A DNA stretch of 64,000 bases from a virus: the IMG/VR virus record IMGVR_UViG_3300021963_009388, positions 38,496 through 102,495 of that record; one strand, given 5' to 3'. A program made the translations under genes and the position numbers. The notes under the pieces were generated by a model that was not told where the DNA came from, ran no database searches, and saw only the letters and a program-made list of their open reading frames with translations. Shown here piece by piece: positions 45,601 to 54,232 of this stretch; position 1 is the stretch's first letter, and each line of letters starts with the position of its first letter.

Positions 45601-46573
45601 AGGTATGCTGCTCAATATCTACCCTTCTGGAACACAGAGGCTGGGGACTTTACACTTTGATAATTCAACTTTAAACAACCCAAACTTAGATGGGCAGTAT
45701 ACTCCAGGTAGTTATCCTGCAGCGAACATTTCACCTGGGGCAGATTCTGGCCCTGGACATTTTAGGATTTCCGCCCACGGGCGAGGGGGCTATGCCGAAA
45801 AAGGGCTTGAAGGGCAAGGAGGCTATGAGATTGACAATCCAGGAAATAAAGGAATATCACTATCTCCGCTATACAGGGAGAATTTACCTGCGTTCATGAA
45901 AGGACAGAACCCTTCGACTTTGATGGCGCAGTCGTGCAACGCTCAAGGGGGCTGCACGCCCGCAACTTATGGTAGTCTGTTTAATGATTTAAAGACTCCT
46001 GGCACTAAGACGAACTTAAATAAAGTGGTTATGACCCCTCCAGGATATTACGCTACGGCTACTAGTGACCCTAATAAACCTGAAGGCGGGTCTGCCGGGG
46101 ATCCGTATGCAGGACGGTCTGACCCCCACAACCGCCCTCAGTATCAAGAACTCGGTTCCCCATACCATGAATATACGCTGCCTGCAGGAAGGGACGCGAC
46201 GAATAAGAACCATTGGCAAGATATGGGCATATACACAGACGGCCGGCAGAGCAGACCGTTCGAAGGCTTTAAAGGAGAGGTCCTGGAGCTGACTAAGCAC
46301 TTGAGTCAAGGCGGCAATTTAAAGGGTTACTTAGATAACGTAGAAAGAATAAACAATAACCCTGACGCCACGCCTCATAATATGGTTGGCTCTATTAACG
46401 CTAGGATGGGCGGTTCCGCCGCTGTAGCAGCTACTAGATCAATTCCTGAGATAATCGGTTCCCTAGGTTGGAACAATCATCTAAGAGCTATGCAAGATAG
46501 GTCTGAACGTAAACTAAGTAAAACTCCTGCTGTGCAGACTCCTGGTCTATATCCGGGCGTACCAATTAATTAG
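42662..46573 (+). CDS. Very large virion-type protein with C-terminal clan-CD-like peptidase domain
   Basis: 1303 aa. The N-terminal 180 residues form a folded-looking domain (ITERGHSYHYTLGPIVELPA ... LGFYIPVG) of unknown family. The middle is Pro/Ala-rich with short tag-like pieces (ISKLASLLKSAGE). Near the C-terminus, FRISAHGRGGY (His1039) and STLMAQSCNAQGG (Cys1092) reproduce the hydrophobic-block-His-Gly and hydrophobic-block-Cys arrangement of clan CD cysteine peptidases (CHAT, C80, DUF4347-like). It could be a virion-borne or self-processing protease. Near-exact palindrome copy 6 lies at 43121. Confidence 0.6.
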   Translation: MTIPPLSLGITKGAEWLKALHAEMFTYGQSHGYMNKNAEHTSVHALAGRLQAGPSGNLELTVPSSLIKGVFDALDEPGAEFVVRNNRTESAIKVMTKEEVDKLGGTSHITERGHSYHYTLGPIVELPATGEYEKLWAISIKSDDLESIRRSYGLETSPQLGFYIPVGCKKKRVTESNDVSKLAGVYTASGEKVQGVGLRKMYHSLLEEQGLPGLGVNNEDTGDVELSFDGDEAKRQEVFNQLGSRVQAKTGHPVTFAPVDIPQSSVPVKLTNKDTERLNAIHHLAYRMSNMYDPADSSLDSNDDFKQKLADRFRLQVNQRGLKGTVPSRAAEQLLGTRPMYEGMMPARRTRSEEEALSDMAEAQKRRLMKALSGGRGFLAPNESGISKLASLLKSAGETFKYSDKVGVDPEPKLKIPAQNFYPPGSSTLKAVPKLAPTAPKPSITSTSFSPLKPSNTGTPEFHPGPDYERGDYQRQLQGQPSDAKYKPLPEEAPLGNTSMDFSYLAAPFVSKSLRSLWDISNLKGVKAMPSVKYGLPALGVTSAVAAAIPGIKTTYDAIARAPQDILDTIYRGAGFPRIGKDSRRSSADTGTLLGKGTGDSLGSAPRAENIKFPELKEVPFSIIGKDNATVSFARDLGWDVGKQILSNALHQGLNAYSTSKEGPKGPFGFTPSAQLSDAAARAAAAAAAEYTDKAGPDYAAAYQRHLNEFLKVNKGETALDTSGLSDPLLSQGNKDRLNTLSAIRRLPLPFELKGNPHFLKEVMDKYTPNLGETAWDLVFKGREDAAKLRENAANAAAFKARLKDKNFITETGKGAIKGDEMGNTAGRPLPSPDDKSKIPRANPINPVEQPWLRKEMSEGASRLGKGISDSLIPPRPKGQQPPAMFPQIRKLIEDLGDAAMKTNKSAGITEGEDTPSPVIPPISLPSYKPPSGLPAPPPPPGTDFNAMWDTWSKGKPKDGWGNDATINRNRPAKPTPDEPGMLLNIYPSGTQRLGTLHFDNSTLNNPNLDGQYTPGSYPAANISPGADSGPGHFRISAHGRGGYAEKGLEGQGGYEIDNPGNKGISLSPLYRENLPAFMKGQNPSTLMAQSCNAQGGCTPATYGSLFNDLKTPGTKTNLNKVVMTPPGYYATATSDPNKPEGGSAGDPYAGRSDPHNRPQYQELGSPYHEYTLPAGRDATNKNHWQDMGIYTDGRQSRPFEGFKGEVLELTKHLSQGGNLKGYLDNVERINNNPDATPHNMVGSINARMGGSAAVAATRSIPEIIGSLGWNNHLRAMQDRSERKLSKTPAVQTPGLYPGVPIN
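43121..43136. repeat. Dispersed palindrome, copy 6 (one mismatch)
   Basis: TTGGAGACGTCTCCAC, read as L-E-T-S-P. Confidence 0.8.
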
Positions 46574-46587
46574 AAAGCACTCTCCTC

Positions 46588-47145
46588 ATGAACTCAATCA
46601 GCAAGTTGCCTAATCATCTCGGCGGTCACGCTAACGTAACACACATGGACGTAGGCCTGCTTCTATATGCTAAGAACAAGCTAGGCGTTAATACGCTATT
46701 AGACGTAGGCTGCGGCACAGGTGGAATGGTAGAAGCCGCAAGAGCAAGAGGCATAGAAGCCTACGGCATAGACGGAGACTTCACGCTTAAGAGAACAGAC
46801 GATTGGTTTATTCTTCATGACTTTACTCAAGGCCCCTATACCTATAAGCAAGTAGATATGATATGGTCTTGTGAGTTTGTGGAGCATGTGGACAGTAAGT
46901 TTGAAGACAATTATATGCAGCTAATGCAGTCCGCTAACTATGTGTTCATGACCTTTGCTCCTCCAGGTAAGCGAGGCCATCACCACGTTAATTGCCAGTC
47001 TGCTGACTACTGGGTAGATTTGTTTAGTAGGTATGGGTTTACGTTTTACCCAACACTTACGAATACTGCAAAAATGGTAAGCACAATGCAGCGCGAGTTC
47101 TTTAAAAACAACGGTATGGTGTTTTCTAAAAAAGGTTATAAATAG
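46588..47145 (+). CDS. SAM-dependent methyltransferase
   Basis: 185 aa. Motif I is LLDVGCGTGGMVEAARARG, motif II YGIDGD, and IWSCEFVEHVD is the post-II region of class I methyltransferases. GKRGHHHVNCQSADYWVDLF resembles small-molecule/sugar O-methyltransferases. First gene of the second glycan block. Confidence 0.8.
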   Translation: MNSISKLPNHLGGHANVTHMDVGLLLYAKNKLGVNTLLDVGCGTGGMVEAARARGIEAYGIDGDFTLKRTDDWFILHDFTQGPYTYKQVDMIWSCEFVEHVDSKFEDNYMQLMQSANYVFMTFAPPGKRGHHHVNCQSADYWVDLFSRYGFTFYPTLTNTAKMVSTMQREFFKNNGMVFSKKGYK

Positions 47146-47157
47146 GAGTCCTTGGTC

Positions 47158-47925
47158 ATGGGCTTAGGCGATGACTTGATGGTTACTGGTGAAGTGAGAG
47201 ACCTGTACGTCAAGAATCAATTAAAAGTCATGGTGATGATAGAAAAGAATAAGATAAGAAAATCAGAGGTGTTTCTACGTAACCCCTACATGATTAGAGA
47301 AGGCGAACCTTCAAATGTCTCTAATACTCAGGTGCTTGGTCCAGAGGCAGGTAGGCGCTACATATCTAAAATAACTCCTCATAAGTACGTATGGAAAGAC
47401 AGCACTCCTACGAGAGGGCAGATCTTCTTTAGTAATAAAGAATTAGTAACTGCTAGAGATATAGCTAAATCTTTAGGTAGTCTTCCTGTGTTTATAGAGC
47501 CTAACCTAAAGTCAAAAGCTCCTCTTAATAAGGATTGGGGCTGGGCTAACTGGAATAACCTTATCAATCGAGCCCCGGATATCAACTGGGTGCAGATAGT
47601 TAAGGATGGCAGTAAGCTATTACCCAAAGTACAGTACGCAACCACGCCAGACTTTCGAACTGCAATTGCTCTTCTAAAGCACGCCGCCGTTAGCGTGCTT
47701 CCTGAAGGAGGACTACATCACGCATCTGCAGTTGTCGGTAGCAAGGCTATTGTTTTGTTTGGTGGGTTTATCTCGCCTAAGCAGACTGGGTACGATGATC
47801 ACATAAACATATTTACGGGTGGAACGCCGTGCGGTAATAGGCTACCATGCCCTCATTGTAAAAAAGCCATGCAGGACATAACTCCAGACATGGTACTTGA
47901 TCACTTAAACGACATGCTTACTTAA
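47158..47925 (+). CDS. Glycosyltransferase family 9-like (heptosyltransferase-like)
   Basis: 255 aa from the ATG at 47158 (TAGGAG 9 bases upstream; the TTG at 47152 is too close). GLGDDLMVTGEVRDLY matches the N-terminal loop of GT9, and ALLKHAAVSVLPEGGLHHASAVVGSKAIVLFGG the donor-site block with the conserved Glu-Gly-Gly-x-His. CGNRLPCPHCKKAM is the Cys cluster common in GT9-like phage and bacterial proteins. It probably moves a sugar from an activated donor. Confidence 0.75.
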   Translation: MGLGDDLMVTGEVRDLYVKNQLKVMVMIEKNKIRKSEVFLRNPYMIREGEPSNVSNTQVLGPEAGRRYISKITPHKYVWKDSTPTRGQIFFSNKELVTARDIAKSLGSLPVFIEPNLKSKAPLNKDWGWANWNNLINRAPDINWVQIVKDGSKLLPKVQYATTPDFRTAIALLKHAAVSVLPEGGLHHASAVVGSKAIVLFGGFISPKQTGYDDHINIFTGGTPCGNRLPCPHCKKAMQDITPDMVLDHLNDMLT

Positions 47926-47934
47926 GGTATTTTT

Positions 47935-48594
47935 ATGGAAAAGGCAAATGGCTGGTGGTTCCCAGATAAAGAATCACATCTTCCTCAATGGTTAGAGGAA
48001 GTTAAAAAAAAGAAGCAATCTGTTATTCTTAACAACAGAGAAGCCTACCAAGGTAAAAAGCAGGTAGCGGCTATGGCTGCATGTAAGCAGTTTAGAAACG
48101 CTATAGATATCGGCGGGCACGTAGGCTTATGGTCGTTTAATTTGTCCCACAAATTCAAGAAGGTTGACGCATTTGAGCCAGTGCAAGCTCATAGAGATTG
48201 CTTTGCTAAGAACGTATTAGCTACACGCTCGAACGTTACTCTACACTCCTGCGCGCTAGGCTCAGTAGAGGGCAGCGTCTCAATGATCACCGAGAAAACA
48301 AGCAGTGGAGATACTCGAGTAGGGGGCGAAGGGAATATTCCTATGAAGACACTAGATAGTTTTAACCTAAACGACGTTGACCTTATTAAGATTGATTGCG
48401 AAGGCTATGAGCTGTTTGTTATTGAAGGCGGCGTAGAAACTATACTAAGGTGCAGGCCTGCTATCATAGTGGAGCAGAAGCCAGGGCACGGCGGAGCTTA
48501 TGGGCTAAGCGACACAGCCGCTGTATCCTTTCTTAAAGATATGGGCTATGTACTTAAAGCAGAGATGGCTGGGGATTTCATACTTACTTGCTAG
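47935..48594 (+). CDS. FkbM-family methyltransferase
   Basis: 219 aa. AIDIGGHVGLWSFNLSHKFKKVDAFEP is motif I/II, and MKTLDSFNLNDVDLIKIDCEGYELFVIEGG is the FkbM signature (D-x-IKIDcEG.E...l.G). These enzymes O-methylate sugars and polyketides. The position among sugar-transfer genes supports a glycan substrate. Confidence 0.85.
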   Translation: MEKANGWWFPDKESHLPQWLEEVKKKKQSVILNNREAYQGKKQVAAMAACKQFRNAIDIGGHVGLWSFNLSHKFKKVDAFEPVQAHRDCFAKNVLATRSNVTLHSCALGSVEGSVSMITEKTSSGDTRVGGEGNIPMKTLDSFNLNDVDLIKIDCEGYELFVIEGGVETILRCRPAIIVEQKPGHGGAYGLSDTAAVSFLKDMGYVLKAEMAGDFILTC

Positions 48595-48617
48595 TAACTA
48601 GCAGAAAAGACATAACC

Positions 48618-49784
48618 ATGGGTATCAAGAAGAAGATAGCGTTTATAGGCGGGCTTACTACGTTTGCAGGAGATGTGCAGGGGTTTAAAAAACTCTATAG
48701 AAATATACTAGTTAACGGAGGAACTCACGACTTAGAGGCTATTCATGTGTGCGCCAACGCTTACTGCACTCCTGCAGCGTCCTACAAGCAGGTAGAGCTA
48801 GCCCCGGGCCTACACGAAGCCAAGACTTTAAAAGATCAACTTAACCGGCACACTTTTTTAACATTTGAAGATATGGCCAAGATGAGCCAAGCCGACGTCT
48901 ATTGCATTCAGTCTACCTTTGGGTCTACTGCTCCTTATAGAGTTTATGACCCGGCAACCATCTTTAATAAAAACATAATGCTTACTATAAAGAATTATAT
49001 TAATTCCATGGCTGCAGGGTTCGCTTCCGCTCACGGTAAAAAGCTAATAGTCTTAGAGTCTGGCACTCTTAGTAGGCTTAGAGCTAACTTCTCAAAGGTG
49101 TCAAAGAATTACCTAGACCACTTTCCTTTATACAGTCGCCTAGGGCTTAATCACTGGTGTTACGATAAGGCTAAGTGGTGCAACCCTGATCTTACTCCCG
49201 ATAGCAGGCCTATTAAGTTAGATAGGTTTATAGCTACCATCGCAAAAGAAAAAAGTTACTACCCCATAACCAATGTGTATAACCACAAATGGCGTAACAA
49301 CCAAGACGGGTATATTCTAATCATTGGGGGCTTAGAAGGTGATCCAACGCATAGCTATAGGTCAGTGAGGGAATATATAAGCGAATCATATCACGCTATT
49401 CGAGAAACGTCGGATAGAGCCGTTGCTTTTAAGCCTCATCCATTTAGCACCGAGAAAAACGCGGATATATGCGCCGAGTACGGTATAGCTATAATGGATA
49501 ATAAGCGACCTCTCAGCACCATACAGGATGAATGTTACTGCACGGTAATAGACAACAGTACAAGTGTGTTTGAGCTTATTAACTTAGGCATACCTTGCGT
49601 GTGTAGCCCTTCTAGCTTTGCTGCTCCACTGGGAAACACAAATTTATCAAACGTAGATAATTTGTACTACGCAAGTAGCGAAGAAGTCCTAAAATGGTAT
49701 CAGGATATGGCCTACACGGAGTTCTCAGACCTAGAGTTGTACAGAGCCGATATGTGTAAGTATGTAAGAGAGCTTATAGATTAA
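48618..49784 (+). CDS. GT-B-like capsule polysaccharide transferase-like protein
   Basis: 388 aa from the ATG at 48618; the frame extends to a TTG at 48588 that overlaps the FkbM stop. The second half has AVAFKPHPFSTEKNADICAEYGIAIMD and CYCTVIDNSTSVFELINLGIPCVCSPSSF, like the KpsC/KpsS-type capsule transferases (K-x-HP and N-S-S...E...G-x-P). No N-terminal motif recognised. Predicted sugar transfer. Confidence 0.55.
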   Translation: MGIKKKIAFIGGLTTFAGDVQGFKKLYRNILVNGGTHDLEAIHVCANAYCTPAASYKQVELAPGLHEAKTLKDQLNRHTFLTFEDMAKMSQADVYCIQSTFGSTAPYRVYDPATIFNKNIMLTIKNYINSMAAGFASAHGKKLIVLESGTLSRLRANFSKVSKNYLDHFPLYSRLGLNHWCYDKAKWCNPDLTPDSRPIKLDRFIATIAKEKSYYPITNVYNHKWRNNQDGYILIIGGLEGDPTHSYRSVREYISESYHAIRETSDRAVAFKPHPFSTEKNADICAEYGIAIMDNKRPLSTIQDECYCTVIDNSTSVFELINLGIPCVCSPSSFAAPLGNTNLSNVDNLYYASSEEVLKWYQDMAYTEFSDLELYRADMCKYVRELID

Positions 49785-49812
49785 TTCACACTTTACAGGA
49801 TGTAAAACTATT

Positions 49813-50373
49813 ATGGCCGGATGGTTTAAAGCTGGAAAAAATGATAACTCAGGGCATAGGTCTTTAGAAGAGCAGATGCTAGGGCTAAAGCAAGCCTTAG
49901 AATTAGCTAAGGGAAAAACAGTATTAGATCTTGGGTGCGCCGAAGGCCTAATATCTAGAGAGTTTGCAAAAGCTGGCGCAAGCTTGGTGCTAGGTATAGA
50001 GGTTATTAAAGAGTTTGTAAACGATGCTGTAGAGTTATGCAAGAACTACTCTAACGTGTCTTTTATACTAGCCAATCTTGATGACAAGGTAAAAAAGCCA
50101 GTAATTAACAAGTACGACATCGTGCTTGCTCTAGCCATAATACACAAGGCTCATAATCCTATAGAATACCTACAGTTCTCAATGGACTCTTGCGCAGCTG
50201 AAGGGCTTCTAGTCATTCGTTACCCGGTTAACGCTAGTAACGGCATATTGAAGTCTAAACATACAGATGTAACCTGTGACGTTGCTGGAACATTGGCTTC
50301 GTCTGGGTTTACTATGGCTGGCAAATACGCGGGCCCTAGAGGTGAAGAAGTTGAGTATTGGCGTAAAGGTTAA
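49813..50373 (+). CDS. SAM-dependent methyltransferase
   Basis: 186 aa, AGGATGT upstream. Motif I is TVLDLGCAEGLISREFAKAGA, motif II VLGIEVI, and NKYDIVLALAIIHKAHNPIEYL is the post-motif region. Small single-domain class I enzyme; substrate unknown, glycan-block context. Confidence 0.8.
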   Translation: MAGWFKAGKNDNSGHRSLEEQMLGLKQALELAKGKTVLDLGCAEGLISREFAKAGASLVLGIEVIKEFVNDAVELCKNYSNVSFILANLDDKVKKPVINKYDIVLALAIIHKAHNPIEYLQFSMDSCAAEGLLVIRYPVNASNGILKSKHTDVTCDVAGTLASSGFTMAGKYAGPRGEEVEYWRKG

Positions 50374-50425
50374 TACTCTGCACGAATATATAGCTTCCGT
50401 CGAAGGCTCCTGTTAAACTATAATA

Positions 50426-50445
50426 CTATACGTTCAAACTAGGAG
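50426..50445 (+). promoter_or_regulatory. Possible promoter upstream of 679-aa protein gene
   Basis: A TATAAT hexamer in an 80-base gap, about 20 bases before AGGAG and the ATG at 50453. No clear -35 partner; different from the cassette promoters. Confidence 0.3.
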
Positions 50446-50452
50446 CTTAGGC

Positions 50453-52492
50453 ATGCCCTTTAAATCAGATTCCCAGCGCAAGTTATGCTACCTTCTTAAA
50501 GGCAAAGGCCAGGCAGGCTCATGGGATTGCGATGAGTGGTCTACTGCAACAGGTAAGAAGAAACTTCCAGAACACGTAGAAGATCAAACAGAGAAGAAGG
50601 CTAACGGTCTTAATGATGTTAAAGCTTTGTGCGCTTTGTGGGCAGCCCCTTCTCCTATCAAAGAGGCAGCAGCTAAATCCCTTCTTTCAAAGCTATCTTC
50701 TGTAATTACTAGCCCAGGTAGAGGCTCAGGCGATATAGAGGAGTCAGCGGTAGACCCAGACCCTTCTGAAGGAATGCAGAAAGCTAAGCCTATGCCGGCA
50801 AGAATGGGGCATAGAGGGGGAAATAAGTTCGTGTCTCCAAAGGGCGCAGCTAGAAACGCTTTGATGCGGGCTACCAAAGAGGTATTTGGCCAGGATGTCA
50901 ATAACAGAGGAATCAAGTTAGCTGGTGGCCCTCCGTCAGGTAATACGCTTGGTGGCCCTTCTCCTAGTTCAAAACCCAAAACTAAGTTACCTACATCTCA
51001 AGGCTATAGCCCTGCAAACTCCGCAATGGGGGCTGTTCAGCCTTTTATTAATGCTGGAACAAACCTTTATAACGCTGCGGCTCCTGAAATGAATAAGCTT
51101 AAAGGTGAGACTGCTAGAGTAGGGGAAGGAGTCAAAGCTCAAGCAGGAGCATGGGGAAATGCTAAGAACTGGCTTTCTGCAAAAGGCATCTCTGACACTG
51201 CCACCGGAGCAGCTAAATCAGTGGGAAATCTTTCAGGCGAGGCAGCAGGGGCCGCTCAAGGAGGCGCAGCGATAGCAACAGACTTAGGGCAAACAGCAGG
51301 CGGGATGTTTAAGTCTATTGGTAATGCTATTCCTGGTGCTTCAAGTGCTTTTCCTCAGTTTGCAAAATCTAGCGCCGGTCCAATTAGAAATATACTAAAT
51401 AGAAGATCTGGAGGCTCAGCGCCTAAAAGTTCACCTCCGCCATCTATTAACAACAATGCAGCCGCAGAGGTAACTCCCCCCGAGCCCGCAGCCACTGCTC
51501 CAGCTGTTCCTCCTGTTCCAGATGTTCCGCCTGCTCCAGTTGCCCCGGTGAATGAGAACCCTCCGCCTATGACTCCTTTCCAAAAAGCATTCGGGCGAGG
51601 TAAACAAAAAATAGCCGATCTTAAAGCTAAAGGCCGACAAGTATCCAATGCAGCCGGCGCAAATGGCGCTTCTGGAACCTCTGAAGGAACTATCGAGCAG
51701 GGTAAAGTCCAACTAGGTGCCACGTTTACACCAGCTGCTCCTACTGCACCGGCTGCACCTATTCAGCCAGCTGCCAATACTGCACCTAAGTCAAACACTT
51801 CAAAACCTTTATTTCCTGGTAGCCCTATAGCCTCAGGCGTTGTTAATGGGGTAAATACTGGGGTCCAAGCTTTGTTTGACTCTAAAGCACACGAAAATCT
51901 TAAACAGATGGCTGGAAGGCCTGATATTCCCAAAGCTTACAAAGACGTGGGTGAGTGGTGGAACCGAAACACGTCAGGCGGTGTCGATAAGGCAATAGAT
52001 TACGGCGTAGATGCTTATATGGGCAAGAAGCCAGACGGATTTTTGGACGGTACCTTACATGCGGGCAAGTCTACGTTTCTTAAAAATCAGATAAAAGGAG
52101 TTAAGAATAACGCATTTACCGCACTTAATAACACCGTCACTGGCGTAGGCAGTTTAGCAAACACCGCTATCAACGCAGTACCAGGAGCCCGCCCTGCAGT
52201 CAATGCAGTAGGTGCAGGCGTGAATAATGCAGTACAAGGAGTTCAGCAGGGGGCATATAACGGAGTAGCCAAGTTTGATGCCGAGAGGCAAACGGCCGGC
52301 TACGCCCTTCCAGCAGTTAATTGGATGAACTCTAATCCATGGGCCAAGTACTTAGGAGCTGCAGCCCTAGGGGGCTTAGGTCTTTATGGTATTCATAAGT
52401 ACATGGGTGGTGGTAATAAGAATAAAGGAACCGGAAGCGCTTTAGATCAGAACTTCCAGCAAGGGCTAGCGTCACAGCAACCTAGGAGGTAA
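50453..52492 (+). CDS. Virion-type protein with 'MPFKS' phage N-terminal domain
   Basis: 679 aa, good TAGGAG. The first 45 residues (MPFKSDSQRKLCYLLKGKG ... DEWSTATGKKKLPEH) match a small domain widespread in phage head-region proteins (MPFkS..Q......EW...tgkKLPEH), function unknown. KEAAAKSLLSKLSSV near residue 65 resembles the shared tag. The rest is Ala/Pro/Gly-rich with possible amphipathic helices. Probably a structural or internal virion protein. Confidence 0.65.
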   Translation: MPFKSDSQRKLCYLLKGKGQAGSWDCDEWSTATGKKKLPEHVEDQTEKKANGLNDVKALCALWAAPSPIKEAAAKSLLSKLSSVITSPGRGSGDIEESAVDPDPSEGMQKAKPMPARMGHRGGNKFVSPKGAARNALMRATKEVFGQDVNNRGIKLAGGPPSGNTLGGPSPSSKPKTKLPTSQGYSPANSAMGAVQPFINAGTNLYNAAAPEMNKLKGETARVGEGVKAQAGAWGNAKNWLSAKGISDTATGAAKSVGNLSGEAAGAAQGGAAIATDLGQTAGGMFKSIGNAIPGASSAFPQFAKSSAGPIRNILNRRSGGSAPKSSPPPSINNNAAAEVTPPEPAATAPAVPPVPDVPPAPVAPVNENPPPMTPFQKAFGRGKQKIADLKAKGRQVSNAAGANGASGTSEGTIEQGKVQLGATFTPAAPTAPAAPIQPAANTAPKSNTSKPLFPGSPIASGVVNGVNTGVQALFDSKAHENLKQMAGRPDIPKAYKDVGEWWNRNTSGGVDKAIDYGVDAYMGKKPDGFLDGTLHAGKSTFLKNQIKGVKNNAFTALNNTVTGVGSLANTAINAVPGARPAVNAVGAGVNNAVQGVQQGAYNGVAKFDAERQTAGYALPAVNWMNSNPWAKYLGAAALGGLGLYGIHKYMGGGNKNKGTGSALDQNFQQGLASQQPRR

Positions 52493-52496
52493 TACT

Positions 52497-53198
52497 ATGG
52501 CAGTATTTAGTAATGACCCAAGAGCACAAGGTCTATGGGAGCGAATACAGGGGCTTAACCTTCTTACGGCTAGCCCATGCCCTGATACCAGGCAGATAAT
52601 TACTGATTTATGCAATAATGACCCGGATAAGCTTAGCCGTTTCGGTTATGCAGGGTGTAGGAAAGTAGAAACAGTCAAAAACGACTGTCAAGACTACAAC
52701 CGTTACGTCCAAGCGAAAGCAGATGCTAACACTGCGCTTACAAAGTACCTGGATGATACGGCTAAGGCTAAAGCTGCTGCTGATAATAAGGCAGCGGACC
52801 TTGCCGCTGAGCAGGCTATACTGGCGCGCCGTAGGGCTAGCAATACAGCCCTTGAAAATGCTCGACGTGACGCCTGTAGCTATATTGCAGATCCTACGGT
52901 AATTATGAATAAACCTCAAAAGGAAGCTACAGCTATACAGGAGGGTTGCCTTAAAGCTAGCAACGATTATGAGAATAACAGAACCCTTGAAAGCACTAGA
53001 GTAACCTTTGATGAAATAGCTAGAGAAAGGGGCCAGTCCTCTGCTACAGGAGCTAGGGCAGCCCCAGGTGTAGCCAGAGCCCTTGCACAGCCGGCGCGTA
53101 CGCCTAGGGCTAGACTACCTAGGCCAAAGCCAGCCCCCCGAGTACCTAGAAAGCCTGTACTCAGGGCTAAACGAGTTTCTTCTGCACAGTCAGGATGA
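52497..53198 (+). CDS. Virion-type helical protein with basic RVSS tail
   Basis: 233 aa, AGGAGG upstream. It has six Cys in the N-terminal half and a long Ala-rich helix (YVQAKADANTALTKYLDDTAKAKAAADNKAADLAAEQAILARRRA). The basic Pro/Arg-rich tail ends AKRVSSAQSG. The final motif recurs in the 22528 and 54233 proteins. Function unknown. Confidence 0.6.
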   Translation: MAVFSNDPRAQGLWERIQGLNLLTASPCPDTRQIITDLCNNDPDKLSRFGYAGCRKVETVKNDCQDYNRYVQAKADANTALTKYLDDTAKAKAAADNKAADLAAEQAILARRRASNTALENARRDACSYIADPTVIMNKPQKEATAIQEGCLKASNDYENNRTLESTRVTFDEIARERGQSSATGARAAPGVARALAQPARTPRARLPRPKPAPRVPRKPVLRAKRVSSAQSG

Positions 53199-53229
53199 TC
53201 CTAAACACAGTTCAGCCGTAATAGATAGA

Positions 53230-53245
53230 GTGGAGACGTCTCCAA
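53230..53245. repeat. Dispersed palindrome, copy 7 (one mismatch)
   Basis: GTGGAGACGTCTCCAA, intergenic, ending 10 bases before the next start codon. Confidence 0.8.
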
Positions 53246-53255
53246 AGGAGTTGCC

Positions 53256-53501
53256 ATGCTTTTACAGCTTAATCCCCCTATTCCAGTGATAACTATAAAG
53301 GGAAAAGGAATGGCGCACGTAGTTATCGATTACAGCCAAGAACACGACCTAATGTGGGTAGTATTCCAAGACGATACAGGTGAGTGCTGGACTTGGCGCA
53401 ACTCGGATATTCGAAGCCAAGATAATACTTCTTTAGGAAGAGAAAAGCCCTCTCTTCCAGCCAATAAGCCCTTCTGGGATATGATCATAAGCTCTGACTA
53501 A
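53256..53501 (+). CDS. Small conserved-looking hypothetical protein
   Basis: 81 aa. The sequence (IPVITIKGKGMAHVVIDY ... VFQDDTGECWTWRNSDIR) looks like a compact beta-rich protein of a kind found in many bacteria and phages; no function known to me. Palindrome copy 7 lies just upstream and includes part of the AAGGAG site region. Confidence 0.6.
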   Translation: MLLQLNPPIPVITIKGKGMAHVVIDYSQEHDLMWVVFQDDTGECWTWRNSDIRSQDNTSLGREKPSLPANKPFWDMIISSD

Positions 53502-53534
53502 TAAACCACTTACATCAAATGCCTCTTTAATAGT

Positions 53535-53600
53535 TCCTTGCGTGCGTTAGTTGGGATATGATAGATAGTAGACCGACTGACCCTTTAAACTTAAACGCCT
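53535..53600 (+). promoter_or_regulatory. Intergenic inverted repeat with possible promoter
   Basis: TGCGTTAG and CTAACGCA form an 8-bp inverted repeat enclosing about 50 bases that contain TATGAT. The second arm overlaps the CGCAAGGAG ribosome binding site of the C39-like peptidase gene, so folding could hide it. Confidence 0.35.
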
Positions 53601-53616
53601 AACGCAAGGAGCACCT

Positions 53617-54201
53617 ATGACTAGGACCCTGCGAGGAAACAGAATACCACTCCCTGACGCTCGTCAAAAATCGTGCTACACCTGTGGGCCTGCTGCCCTT
53701 AGCGCCATTCTGGGCTATTGGGGAGAGTTCATTGATGAATCTGTTCTTGCTGCTGAATTAAAATCAGACCCTATCGACGGCACTAGCCCTATGGAGCTTA
53801 GCAAAGCAGCTAAGGCAAGAGGCTACAACACCGTGTGGCATGAGCGCATGACCAATCAGGAGCTTAAGTATTATTTAGAAGAAGGGCATCCAGTAATCAT
53901 TGCCGTTCAGGCCTGGGCCTCTACTCCTGCTGAGTTAGCCGGAGATAGCGGCCACTACGTTATAGCAATAGACTACGACGCAAAGAATGTTTACTTCGAA
54001 GACCCAGCTCTTGATGACGCTAGGGGCTACATACCTTGGCAAGACTTTGAAGACCGGTGGCACGATAAGGATAAGACCGGAAGACCTTACAGAAGATTTG
54101 GTTTAGCAATATGGAAGAATGAGAGGCCTGTAACAGAGTCTTTCGTAGAGGCTATCTCTATGATTCTTTTTGAAGACAAACCAACAAAAGTAGGAGAATA
54201 A
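53617..54201 (+). CDS. C39-like cysteine peptidase (Peptidase_C39_2 type)
   Basis: 194 aa. Catalytic triad of papain-like C39 enzymes visible: Cys23 in KSCYTCGPAALSAIL, His113 in SGHYVIAIDYD, and Asp129 in VYFEDPALDD. No transporter partner or signal peptide. In phages it could cleave a Gly-rich virion protein or a host peptide. One of several protease-like genes in the window. Confidence 0.75.
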   Translation: MTRTLRGNRIPLPDARQKSCYTCGPAALSAILGYWGEFIDESVLAAELKSDPIDGTSPMELSKAAKARGYNTVWHERMTNQELKYYLEEGHPVIIAVQAWASTPAELAGDSGHYVIAIDYDAKNVYFEDPALDDARGYIPWQDFEDRWHDKDKTGRPYRRFGLAIWKNERPVTESFVEAISMILFEDKPTKVGE

Positions 54202-54232
54202 TTATGAATCCAAGATATAAGGAGTAAATCAA

